Assembly (NCBI GenBank): GCA_015501075.1
Contig: JADNYJ010000261.1
Location: 1 to 47,611, forward strand
DNA: 47,611 nucleotides
Reading direction: 5' to 3'
Source: Gymnopilus junonius
Taxonomy: Eukaryota > Basidiomycota > Agaricomycetes > Agaricales > Galerinaceae
Shown here: piece by piece, positions 24,271 through 33,926 of the stretch
Layout: each line of letters starts with the position of its first letter
Numbering within the stretch: the first letter of the stretch is position 1
Notes under the pieces: generated by a model
What the model saw: only the letters and a program-made list of their open reading frames with translations
Databases searched by the model: none
Told to the model about the DNA's origin: nothing
Program-made: the position numbers and the translations under genes

Positions 24271-24525
24271 GGATGATGGGGAGCCTACGGGGGAGATGAC
24301 CTGTATGTTGCGCAAATTTTTCAACAAAAGCCTGGAAATTTAAAATCGCTGGCGTTTATTTATGGATAACGCCTACTTTTCCATACAGTCATCATCATCT
24401 CGGTGTGCTCTCAATCACCATGCTCTCAGAAACAAAGCTAACGTTAATTGAGTCAATTAACGTTAGCTTTGTGTCCATCAGGTGACTGCGGTTGATGCGA
24501 GCTACTTTATTTTCCACTGTCTACC
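23417..24525. other. Divergent promoter region between XPF-like gene and coiled-coil/zinc-cluster gene
   Basis: 23417-24270 is part of the duplicated segment. A plus-strand stretch reading MEDRRLVYPCYLISF and KVSAELSVV, LVVLG is shared with copy B on its minus strand, but I see no coherent gene in it. 24271-24525 is unique and contains the long palindrome. Confidence 0.5.
24432..24472. repeat. Perfect 41-bp palindrome (20-bp arms, 1-bp centre)
   Basis: Left arm acaaagctaacgttaattga, centre g, right arm its exact reverse complement. It lies 54-94 bp upstream of the ATG at 24526, in the promoter or 5' leader. It could form a strong hairpin or cruciform, or be a dimeric binding site; there is no terminator role to expect here. 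Confidence 0.9.
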
Positions 24526-25968
24526 ATGACAGAATCTCGTTTCACCACTAAAATTCTAGAAGGCTTTAAGAGGCGCCAGGAGGAATCTTATAGCGAAACC
24601 GTCAAACTACACGACTATACGCTGGGCCTTGAGCGCGAAATTGCGGCCTTGAAATGCGAGAACGCGACTATACCGGGTCTGCGGCGTGACTTTGCTGACT
24701 TGAAACATAAAAATAACGACCTTCAACGCAGTTTCTCCTCGTTGAAGGACGATGCCGCGGATCTCAAAAGTCAGCTGGAGAAGAGAGAAGCAGACGTGAA
24801 GGATTTGAAGGCGTTGCTGGCTCAGTACGTCCTGGACGCTAGTAGACAGGTGCCTGCAGTATTCTTTTTTGGACTTTCAAGATGACTGAATGTACCTCTG
24901 TATCCGCAGGAGCTGGCCAAACCACTTAGTGGAGCTGGAGCTTCCTCAAAGAAACGGTCAATCTCTCCTTCCTTAGTCCAACCAGGCACCGACATCCTTC
25001 GACGATCACCTGCATCAGAAAAAAGCTCTCCCGCCGGAATGGCACCTTCTGACTCTCAGGTTTCGCCCTTTCGAACGCGATCGCCCTCTGGTAACCATCC
25101 GACTGACTCAGGGACCAGTAGCCATTCAGCCGTACGACCCTTTACATTTGAGCCTCTTCGGAAATCTGCAGGTCATTGTGCCCCTTGTCCCACTGTTTTC
25201 TCCAAGTCATCCCAAATGCAATATTCTGATCAAGAAGGCATTCATGGGCATTCTTTGCCTTCCAATCTAAAACATCTGGCAACTGAGATAGACAGGCAAT
25301 CCACGGACACTACGACTTCTGATGAAGAAGCTATGGCAGAGTACCTGGCCTTCATTAACAATTTAGAAGCTGAAAATCATTCTTGGGTGGACCGGGAACA
25401 AATCGCAACGGCCGAGTTCGGAAATGTGAAAGAGTCGAAACTGTCTGCAATACCCAGTCGTAAATGCATTCAAACTTCTTCCTTCACCGTCAACGAACAT
25501 TCCGCAATTGAGCTAGCATCAAGGCCATCTTTAGTCCTAGATGATGACGCCGAGGATATGGCATACTCGTCCACGATGCATGCATCTAGCGATGGCGGAT
25601 ATCGCAAGGTCAGGCTATCCCGAACGTCTCTAAAACGCAAAGCTGCCCCGGGCAAATCTCGCGATGAAGAAGAAGAAGGGTTCGCAAGTACATCAGCAAA
25701 GAAGCGTCAACTCCCGCAGGCAACTGGTGAAGTACATAAATTGCCATGCGATCCGTGCATGAAGAAAGGTATTCCTTGTCGGAAGGAAATATCTGGCGGC
25801 TCATGCTTCGATTGTGTGAAGAATAAGAGCAAGTGCCGCTATGCCCGTCCTCGAACACGCCATGCTAGGCGTCCAGCCTCCAGTGTGCCACAACTTGACA
25901 ATAAGGCCGATGAAAGTACTAGCAGTTCTGAATCCTCGGAGGTAATCCTCTGTCGCCCCGTTCAATAG
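24526..25968 (+). CDS. Coiled-coil protein with C-terminal Zn2Cys6-like cysteine cluster (460 aa)
   Basis: Exon 1 24526-24849, intron 24850-24909 (gtgcct...ccgcag), exon 2 24910-25968; the join is phase 0. Exon 1 (residues 1-108) is a heptad-rich coiled coil with ECATIPGL-like ENATIPGLRRDFADL and the ending LLAQYVLDASRQ at the donor. The middle is Ser/Thr-rich and disordered, with basic patches (SLKRKAAPGKS, AKKRQLP). Near the C-terminus (about residues 385-415) is CDPC, then Cys after GIP, then CFDC and a final Cys: spacing C-x2-C-x6-C-x8-C-x2-C-x6-C, the pattern of fungal Zn2Cys6 DNA-binding domains, followed by a basic RPRTRHARR tail. In most such regulators the cluster is N-terminal; here it is C-terminal with the dimerisation-type coil far upstream. 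Likely nuclear; DNA binding is inferred. Confidence 0.8.
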
Positions 25969-26333
25969 CCTCTCTGAGGTCAGATGCCCCACTATAGAAT
26001 TCTTGATGTCGAACCAAGAAATATAGAATCGTTTTTGCACCGGAGACGATCTTGAAGGGAACATGCCTGTGCCTATGACCCGGACTCCAATCATTGTCCC
26101 GATTTTCCTTAGAATGAAAATTGTATATTTTCCTGAAAGCAGGACATTGGCAGGAAATTGTCCCCTCAGTCTTTTTTCTTATAGTTTTATATACCGACCA
26201 TCTTCAAGTTGTAAGCACGGTGAGAATCCTTTACCAGAGTATGTTAATAGGAAATCATCGACCACATCAGTAAACTTGGATTTTTGAGGGCCAAAAATGC
26301 CCGAAAATGGGTGAAATAGCGCACTACAGAGTG
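25969..26333. other. Intergenic region (3' flank)
   Basis: 3' flank of the zinc-cluster gene. No gene or strong motif seen. Confidence 0.5.
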
Positions 26334-26424
26334 TTATGGAGTGCTCCATAGCACCATAGCAAGGGTACCCACATTTATAGCAATGGTATCTGATCACGGA
26401 GCACTCCGTAGCAACCCATAGCAG
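26334..26424. repeat. Two palindromic GGAGtGCTCC-type units with tagca repeats
   Basis: Two related units: tatggagtgctccatagca at about 26335 and cacggagcactccgtagca at about 26395, each a near-palindrome followed by catagca. They are about 60 bp apart in direct orientation. Possibly a small noncoding repeat or degenerate MITE piece. Function unknown. Confidence 0.45.
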
Positions 26425-26820
26425 CTATAGCATAGGTCAAATCTACTGATGCACTCAACGTGGCCGATTAACTTTGTACATTATTTACCTTCCTCCAGTT
26501 ACGATTTGATAATCTCTAATGATGAAGAACTATTCCTTTCGACAGGGTGATTTCCCCCAATTCTCTCTCTCTTTACAATTTTACTTTTCCGAGGTCGAGG
26601 TCACCCTACTACTTGCGTTGACTTGCGTCATTTTTTTCGTTTGGGCTGGAATTTCTACGGACCAAATTTTGGTAGCTTATATTCCCCGCCAACTTCACTC
26701 TTTCTGTTTCTTTTAAAGGCTTCCTTGTATTTCAATACCTGAAGGACAGAGACTCGGAGTGCTAATTTCAAGTGTGCGAATGCTCCGATCTTGAATAACG
26801 TAAACTGATCTTCTTTGTGT

Positions 26821-26827
26821 TATAAAG
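26821..26827 (+). promoter_or_regulatory. TATA box of the 26862 gene
   Basis: tataaag lies 35-41 bp before the ATG at 26862, implying a very short 5' leader. Confidence 0.5.
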
Positions 26828-26861
26828 TCGGTTATCCTGCTCTCCGGTTCTCTTACAGCGT

Positions 26862-27735
26862 ATGGCGCAGGTCTCCGCTCCTGAAATCAACCTCAATCTA
26901 GATAGCGCATCCGAGAACCTTAGCTCCAATCAAGTCGACCCAGCGTCTGCACCTCAACCAGCACCGAGCGCCGTGGCCAACAGCGCCCCACCTCCAGAAC
27001 ACGTGCCTCAGCCTGGCATCAACGATGCCACTGCCAGCAACCAGGTTTCGGAGTCGCAGAAATTGCAGCTGGAGAATGTAAAGCTCCAGGGGGAGATCGA
27101 GAAGATTCAACATCAAAACTTCAAGCTTCAAGAAAGTATAGTGCAGAAACAATTTGATATCGCAGAAGTTAAGGTCGTGATCGAGCGATGGGGCGTAGAC
27201 AGCCGGAAAAACGTACTCCTTTCTGTTTCCTATCTGTCCTTCTATATACATCTGATCATGATATGGTCACTCTAGCCTATTTTCGTAGAGGCACAAACGC
27301 AGGTGGATATGTACTTTGCTGCTGAACAAGAAGAGCATCAATCGTTAAAAAGGGTAAGCGTCGGCTCTTTTATTTACTTCTCTCATCGGCTGATATAACG
27401 AAAAGAAGGCGCCTTCTCCACCGCCCGACGAGATTTTGGCTAGCGGCAGTAGTTATCGATCGGTCAGGCAACCCCCGAACGTGGCTCATGAACCAAGGAT
27501 TGCAGGTACCAGTGCTAGCGCTAGCACTTCATCTGCTGGGCCGTCGAGTGTGAATCCATCATCTTCCCAGGTCAAGGATGACCCGTCGCAGGTTCTCGTT
27601 GAACTTCCAGATTTTGTTAAGAAAAGAGTAAGTAACATGTCCCACTTCGAAACTTTGTAGTAATCAGAATCGTAGATGGAAGAAATTTTTGGGTCTGATT
27701 CACAGGCAAGGAAACTTCGACGACTTGATTTCTAG
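26862..27735 (+). CDS. Small coiled-coil protein (about 231 aa), member of the local family
   Basis: Exons 26862-27212, 27291-27353, 27406-27627 and 27676-27735; introns GT-AG and all phase 0 (first acceptor taken as gtagag). N-terminal 60 residues are Ala/Pro/Ser-rich, then a coiled coil LQLENVKLQGEIEKIQHQN and QKQFDIAEVKVVIERWG, aligning with the end of exon 1 in the 24526, 30548 and 31742 genes. Next come AQTQVDMYFAAEQEEHQ, KAPSPPPDEILASG, a Ser-rich linker, VLVELPDFVKKR, and the end MEEIFGSDSQARKLRRLDF. No known domain at the C-terminus. Possibly a protein-interaction partner of the other coiled-coil products (inference). Confidence 0.65.
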
Positions 27736-27972
27736 ACTACTAAGCGCTCGATTCCAAACGGCACTAGAACTAGATTGGATGTGGGATAACAAAAGTTGAA
27801 AGACAAGACAAGTATACACTCCACGGCACCTTCCTCCGTCCCTTGTCCATCCTTGTCAAATCCCTATAGTTTAGAAAGAGTGTGATCAAAAAAGTATGTC
27901 AGTTGAAAAGTCCTACAATTTGAAGCAATCATCAAAAAAGAGGTGAAAAGAAAGAAATTGTGCTGGATACAA
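27736..27972. other. Short intergenic stretch
   Basis: 3' flank of the 26862 gene, A/T-rich, nothing recognised. Confidence 0.4.
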
Positions 27973-28671
27973 CCCCCTCGTATGCTGATCCAAAAATTTT
28001 AACAAACATGCAGAACAGCCATGGCAGTAGCCATAAGTAGCGATCACCACATTATTCGGTCCCTTGGTCTAGCCCGCCCTGGATCAGAAGCACAGGGCAC
28101 GAAACCCGCACCCCATAATCCAATGTCTCGAAAGACATGCCGCGTGACCCTGACCAGGCGGTTTAGCGCCCAACTATCACTTCAATGGAAACGGAGCCTG
28201 CAGCGAATTGAACGCGCTTCACCGCCCCCAGAGTAGTCCTAACCCTCTATGCGAGAGCATGACGAACGCTCTAGGTCCTGGCGTAATAAAAATGTTGATA
28301 TGGGTCTTGAAGCATGGACTGGGACTGCAAACGACAGGTCTTGAGGCGTGTCCGTTCGGATTGAACAACCGGCGGAAAGTTTGAGCGAGGATTTGGAGAT
28401 CGTATAAGGACATCGCAAGGTTTAAGGATTCTCCACCATGTGCTGCCAATTGACGCTACAACAGTGGGTCTAAGGATTCCCCACCATGTGCTGCCGATTA
28501 GCGCTACAATGGTGTTGAAGGGACAAAAAATAACTTTGGAATACAGGTAGTGGAGCACACACAGGAACCATAACCATGCCGTCGGCGCAGCAGCACCGAT
28601 AGGGGAGCATCCAGCCAATACGCTTGCAGAAGCAAGAAATGAAAAGAAGTTGGTTGGAATAAAAACTCACC
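27973..28671 (-). repeat. Dispersed repeat R1, copy 1
   Basis: Bounded on the plus strand by ccccctcgtatgctgatcc at the left and by cagcaccgatagggg plus an actcacc (minus-strand gtgagt donor) at the right. Read on the minus strand it starts with a splice-donor-like gtgagt, soon reaches cccctatcggtgctgc (SPIGAAAP in translation) and ends at ggatcagcatacgaggggg. The middle is diverged from other copies and carries an internal 48-bp tandem duplication. May be a gene family's last intron, exon and 3' UTR, or a noncoding element. Confidence 0.7.
28423..28518. repeat. 48-bp tandem duplication inside R1 copy 1
   Basis: Two direct copies of taaggattcyccaccatgtg...gcgctacaa start at 28423 and 28471 with few mismatches. 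On the minus strand it yields repeated IGSTWW(G/R)ILRP. Confidence 0.8.
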
Positions 28672-29406
28672 TAAATAACGATTTCAAGGGCGGGCAATTA
28701 CATATGTCTTTGGAAGACAATGAACGGACTCTTTGTTCAGTTCCGCATACGGAGGTCATAATCTGTTGACGTCATAATCTAAGGCCATCAAAAGTCATTG
28801 GAAGGTAATTAGTCTGAAGTAGATGTCACTGACTTCATGTTTAAAGCCACCCGGGCACCCATGCTGAAATCAACCCTTAAATGTTTTAATTTCAGCAGTG
28901 ACGTGGCAATATTCACGATGTCCTAGATCACAAATTATCAATCTATCTTCATTATCATCCCTATCAAGAGCATTCACCCTTCAAGGGACGGTCATCAGTT
29001 CATTCGTAATTTCTGACGGAGTGTAAATTTGGCGCATTAGTTCGGACCGTAGACTCGCGACATGCATATCACTGCCATCCAAGCGTTCCCGACATCAGTA
29101 CTACGACATAACGCTTTCGTCGTCGCACTGGTAAAGATGATGGAGAAGTCGGAAAAAGGGTTGGTGAGTGGCATAACAAATCAAGTTCTGCGATACCGTA
29201 GGAAATGTGAAACTCACAAATAACAGGCCAAGCGGTTGAGCACAATGCAGCCTTGCGATTGAGAACGAAGTCGTGGCAAGAGGACGAACCTCTTACCTGG
29301 GGCTAAATATAAATCTAAATTTTAAATCTCCGCTTGTAATATATTCCGGCTGATTCCGTGACTGCCAACATCGGGGTTTTCCCCTATTTTCATCGCAATG
29401 AACAGC
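28672..29406. other. Intergenic region and promoter of the 29407 gene
   Basis: No gene recognised. aaatataaat at about 29304 is a TATA-like box and aatctccgcttg at 29325-29336 matches the conserved block at 18124 and 41264. Confidence 0.4.
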
Positions 29407-30072
29407 GATGTCGAAACCCTTCAATCCCTTCGACAAGAAATTTGACGTGTTAGGGGACCTCGATCCCGATGACATCATTGCTCTTGCTTTATTCATCTCA
29501 AGAGACGTCTCGACCACCAGACGTCACATAACCGCCACCTTAAGAAAGACAAGGAAACTATGCGAAACCAAATTGAAGCACTCAGACTCCGGAAAGTCGA
29601 ATTGGAGTGCGAGAATGCAGCCTTAAAGTCTCGACTGGACGGCCAAGAGTCCTGTATTGCTGAAGCTATTGCGCAGGTACGTACTTAGACGGTCCCATCG
29701 ATGTCCTTGGTTCTCATTAGTTGAATAATCGTCATGTTGCTTGCACTTCTAGTGCCAAGGTAGTGCAGAGGCACTGGCAAAAATTGTCAGAGGCAGTTCG
29801 CAGGAGACAAAGAAAATGACTACTAAGGTGCATATATTCTATTATCTTTCGTTCCAGCGGCTCAAGGAATGCAGAAACGGTCTCTTGTACCTGATGATCA
29901 TATCGCCCTACTATACGAGTCTTTACCCCCGAATCGAAAGAAGCGACGCTCAATGTCTCCAGCCGTTGATATGACGAAGCCACATAGACTGAATACTAGT
30001 CCAAAGACGCAGACACAAAGCACTTCAGGTACTTCATCAGCTCTTCTTATTGCGGATGAAGTTGACATCTAA
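29407..30072 (+). CDS. Coiled-coil family member, gene model uncertain (possibly decaying)
   Basis: Begins MSKPFNPFDKKFDVLGDLDP and DDIIALALFISRD. The coiled coil (KKDKETMRNQIEALRL, VELECENAALKSRL, ESCIAEAIAQ) lies in another frame. A 41-bp intron (gtctcg...cttaag, about 29506-29546) would join them in phase, but it is short with a poor donor, so a frameshift is an alternative. The coil ends at a gtacgt donor like its relatives. Further pieces are CQGSAEALAKIVRG and, in another frame again, MQKRSLVPDDHIALL, PPNRKKRRSMSPAVD ending LLIADEVDI at 30072. The DLDPDDIIALAL stretch parallels MQPDVLVALTLSHL of the 30548 gene. A basic NRKKRR could be a nuclear signal. Confidence 0.45.
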
Positions 30073-30547
30073 ATTTGAAACAGGTCATCGTAGTCCTATT
30101 ATACTCCATCGTACTAGCAGTCCCGATCTCACTTCGTCAGAGTCTGGTTAGACCTTAAACGGATCGTACTAAGCCTTCAAACAAGCTTGGAGTTCCCCTT
30201 CAGTTAATGTCGATAGCGGCAAAAGTGTCATAAACCCGTCGTAGAAATTCGGTGAACTGTATGCTGATACGAATGATAATGGAATGGTGTATTCCTTTCT
30301 ACAACTAGCTTCCTACGTTTGTTTCAATGCCTTTCGTGTGGTGCACCTTGGGCTAGACAAATGTCCTGATTGAAATATATCCCGAAAAGATTTAAGACGA
30401 CCCTGTCAGGAGGTCGGCAGCGACACGCGTTTTGACAACTGACTCAGGTGACCGTGACCAATCGCGTTTTAGTCGCGTTTGTGACTAATTCGTGTTCAAC
30501 TCGAACCAACCTCGAACCAACCATCTTTCTAATCTTCCCGCTATCCA
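30073..30547. other. Intergenic region upstream of the 30548 gene
   Basis: Contains short iterations (aatcgcgttttag / tcgcgttt near 30460 and a doubled tcgaaccaacc near 30500). No gene seen. Confidence 0.4.
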
Positions 30548-31288
30548 ATGTCGTCCTCTTCCTCATCATCTCAAAGTAGCACTATATCGCAAAACTGTGA
30601 CCCAATGGACCCTACATATGCCGACTGTCTGAGGAATATGCAACCAGACGTCCTTGTTGCGCTCACACTGTCGCATCTTAAAGACAGTCTTCGCCGGTCG
30701 AAGGCCGACAACTTTGATTTGATGGTTGACTCACTCAGTTTCGAACGCGAAAATGGTGAACTCAAGGAATACTTGGCGGCGAAGGAGAGCAAGATCAAAG
30801 AGCTTGAGGGTACCAATGCTGCGTTCGAGGAAGAGGTGGCGGACCTCAAAGCTCGTCTAGAGCAGAAGGAAGCAGACATGAAAGAGATGCATACTTTGCT
30901 TGGGGAGTACGTGTTTGAAGCCAGCAGACAGGTAATTTCTCCTGTTTCTTCAGCCCATCTCTTTAATTCACCCGTCCTGCAGTCTACGACTCCTTCAAAA
31001 GGTGTGGGGAAAATCAAATCTGTTGCTCAACCTTCAAGTAAAGTAGAGGACGTAACAAACCTGAAGAGGGTATGCTCCTCCTCTGATTTGCTATTATACT
31101 CTCGCTGAATAGAGTGACAACAGAAGAAATGTTCGTCCTCCGACATGGCAATGTCAGGCTCAGTCGCTCCCAGTAAAGTTAAACGGAGGAAAGAAAACGC
31201 GTCCATGGTCGTCAGCGCACCCTCTGCCATGACTAAGGGCAAGGGCAAGGATACAGCAGGCTCAAACGCTGTTCAAGCGGAAGCGTAA
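30548..31288 (+). CDS. Coiled-coil protein with short basic tail (about 211 aa)
   Basis: Exons 30548-30931, 30983-31069 and 31124-31288 join in phase 0 (introns gtaatt...ctgcag and gtatgc...caacag). Starts with a serine run (MSSSSSSSQSS), then MQPDVLVALTLSHLKDSL, a long coiled coil (FERENGELKEYLAAKESKI, VADLKARLEQKEADMKEM) and LLGEYVFEASRQ exactly at the donor, as in the 24526 gene. The tail has STTPSKGVGKIKSVAQ, KRKKCSSSDMAMSGS, PSKVKRRKENAS and ends TAGSNAVQAEA. Basic Lys/Arg clusters suggest nuclear localisation (inference). No C-terminal domain known. Confidence 0.7.
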
Positions 31289-31741
31289 GAGGCTTTAACC
31301 TAATCGGATATTGGCGCCTCCCAATCTCAGCGTGCTGGTTCTCGATGTCGGAGTTACGTTGGGCGACGCATTGTATATTATTTATAACTCCCAGTATGAT
31401 TGGCACTTTCGAGATTTTTTTTAGCCCTTTCGCATTTTCACTGATGATCATATTCATATGCATGTTATACGGGGTACTACAAGATAGGTGCTTAATTGAA
31501 CGCAGTTACTAGTCGCTGATTTCTACATGCAAGATTATCAAACGTTTTTGACATGGGTAAATTTAAACGGGGCATTATCTCATCCAAACTAGTTCCCCGT
31601 TTTCCCTGAGAACACGCGCCCATCATGCGCGATGCTCATTTTTGGAATTACATAAATGGATCCTTCTCGTTATAAATGGCCTACCTTCTCGTTTCCGCAT
31701 TCCTTGATTCTTCCCAACTTATCGATTCAGAAGCTCCTACC
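31289..31741. other. Intergenic region and promoter
   Basis: No gene recognised. It ends in the TATA box and leader of the next gene. Confidence 0.5.
31671..31677 (+). promoter_or_regulatory. TATA box that decides the start of the 31742 gene
   Basis: tataaat overlaps the upstream in-frame ATG at 31676. Because transcription should begin about 30 bp downstream, the translation start is more likely the ATG at 31742 (MAESSASQ) than at 31676. Confidence 0.55.
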
Positions 31742-33577
31742 ATGGCCGAGTCATCCGCATCCCAGATCGATGTCGATGTCGATGGCGGTCAGATCAATCC
31801 GTCGGCGAACGTTACGGACAATGCAACCGAGCCCGCCCACGATCCCAAGCAGACGCCAAAAACGAACATGCAACCTTTGGAACACGTGCCCGAAGACAAT
31901 CCCGAGCTCAAATTGAAGCAGCACAACACCGAGCTCAAGGCCCAGCTGGCGAAACTGAAGGAAGAAAACTTGAATTTCAAGCGTTTCTTGAAGAAAAAGG
32001 AGCAAGATTACAGAGAAGTCAAGGTTCTTCTAGCAGACGCTGTTCTATCAAAGGCAAGACAAGTAAGCGCGGTTTTCCTCCGTTTGGATCTTATGAGAAC
32101 TCAAACTGATTTCGCACTGGGGTCCCGTTTTAGGATGCCGATCTGGAGAACCAACTGCAGGAGGAGGAAGCAGAACAGGAAGCGCTCTTGGCTTCTATCC
32201 AGAGCTCCAGATCTGCCCAACTTAGAGAATCATACCCGAGCAGGAGGGTACGCGCATAGCTCCTCATTCCTTTCCGTCACTGATTTGTCCATTGATTGAC
32301 AGGCGCGTTCTTCGGTGTATGATGCCTTACCAAGTGCCGACTCCGAATTAGATTCTTATTTCGGTACCCTAGATACGTATAAGGACGCCGTGCGTTCTTC
32401 CAAGGCGACCCTCGATTCCCTAAACGCGTATAGGGATAATTTGATGGCTACCTTGAACGCACATACTGCTAGTAGCAAAACTCCACTCCTTGCCTCGTCT
32501 GGGTCTCACCTCGATACCCTGGATGCGTATAGGGCTGCCATGAGTTCTTCCAGAGCCGCAGGTGGTGGTAGTAGCAGAATTCCGACTCCTGGTTCATCCG
32601 GGTCTTACCTCGATACCCTAGATGCTATGCGTTCCACCATGGCCGCAAGCTCCACTGGTAGCAAAACTCCAACCTTCGGTACCCTAGATACGTATGAGGA
32701 CGCCGTGCGTTCTTCCAAGGCGACCCTTGATTCCCTAAACGCGTATAGGGATAATTTGATGGCTACCTTGAACGCACATACTGCTAGTAGCAAAACTCCA
32801 CTCCTTGCCTCGTCTGGGTCTCACCTCGATACCCTGGACGCGTATAGGGCTGCCATGCGTCCTCCCATGGCTGCAAGTGGCGCCAGTAGCAGAATTCCGA
32901 CTCTTGGTTCGTCTGGGTCTTACCTCGATACCCTAGATGCCATGCGCATGCGTTCCACCATGGCCTCAAGTGCTGCCGGTAGAGCTTCGACCCTTGACTC
33001 TTCTGGGTCTTACCTCGACCTGGATGCCATGCGTTCTACCATGGCCGCAAGCGCTGCTGGTAGCAAAGGTCCGACCATTGGTTCGTCTGCGTCTCACCTC
33101 AATACCCTGGATGCGTATGAAGAGCCTATGGACGTAAGTAGTGCTGAGGCCGCTTACCTCGAATCAGTAGAGAAGTATGATCGTGCTATGCGTGCTGTCA
33201 TGGCCAAAAGTAGTGCTGGGTCTTACCCCGATACCCTAGATGCGTCTATGTATATGTCTTCTACCACGACGCCAAATGGTGTTAGTAGCAGAGCGCCGAC
33301 TGCCAATCCATCTGGTTCAGGTGAACCCTCTTCGTCTTCCAAAGGCAAAGGAAAGGGGAAAGAAAAGGCAGTCGAGCCCGAGGCGAATCCTATGGCAGAC
33401 CTCAATGCTTATTTTGAAAACCGGGTACGTCAATGGTTAACATCCTTTATTGAAGGCTCCTGACGAACGTGACCGTTTTAGCATTTGCTGAGCAGAGAGG
33501 ACCAAAGGACGATGCTGGAGACGATCATAGCGAACATGGAGCAGAAGAAAGGTATTCGCCCGGGTGAGGATCTCTGA
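31742..33577 (+). CDS. Coiled-coil protein with expanding LDTLDAY/AMRSTMA tandem repeats (about 550 aa)
   Basis: Exons 31742-32062, 32134-32247, 32303-33424 and 33482-33577, all joins phase 0. Exon 1 is acidic, then coiled coil (LKAQLAKLKEENLNF, YREVKVLLADAVLSKARQ at the donor), aligned with the 24526 and 30548 genes. Exon 2 continues the coil (DADLENQLQEEEAEQ). Exon 3 consists of imperfect repeats built from GSYLDTLDAMRSTMAAS, LDSLNAYRDNLMATLNAH and SSKTP(L/T) segments, including a near-identical 105-residue in-frame duplication. It ends in a lysine-rich KGKGKGKEKAVEPE and MADLNAYFENR. Exon 4 is a short helix (HLLSREDQRTMLETIIANM...GIRPGEDL). Function unknown; low-complexity repeats may act as a length-variable spacer. 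Confidence 0.75.
32360..32989 (+). repeat. In-frame 315-bp tandem duplication within the repeat exon
   Basis: Unit 1 begins ttcggtaccctagatacg at 32360 and unit 2 at 32675, a period of 315 bp (105 codons). The first 183 bp of each unit differ by about three bases. The second parts (from gttcttccagagcc vs gtcctcccatggct) are more diverged. This indicates a recent expansion that kept frame. Confidence 0.88.
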
Positions 33578-33926
33578 TTGGCATCGCAGAAAAGCAGTCA
33601 ATTTCGGCTGGGTATGAAGATGAAGGCGACAACGAAGAATCGCATCTTTTCCTCACCATTCCTCATTGGAAACAGAAAAAAAACGATTGGATACTGGATC
33701 ACGAATTCCATAGTAGTTTTCTTCCTCTATACCATAGTAGCTTCGATGTAACATTATGGAGATACACATAGTAGCGTCTTCGATTCAACGCTTGTCGAGT
33801 TCTCTGTAAGAAGTCCTATGTCAAATAGAGGAAAGTTGTGTTAGCAACGGCAGAAATAGATAGATGAAACGGAAGGTTATAAATTCAAAAAATAGAATTA
33901 AATGTAAATAAAAATCCTAGAAGAAA
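33578..33926. other. 3' flank of the repeat gene
   Basis: A/T-rich with three catagtag repeats at about 33710-33770. No gene. Confidence 0.4.

Noticed and set aside
23660..24299. Hydrophobic plus-strand frames (KVSAELSVVLLLLEL...) that suggest a membrane protein
   Set aside because: Shared with copy B only as DNA similarity; frames break in both copies, and there are no consistent splice sites.
24432..24472. Palindrome as a rho-independent terminator
   Set aside because: The organism is eukaryotic and the site lies just upstream of a start codon without a T-run.
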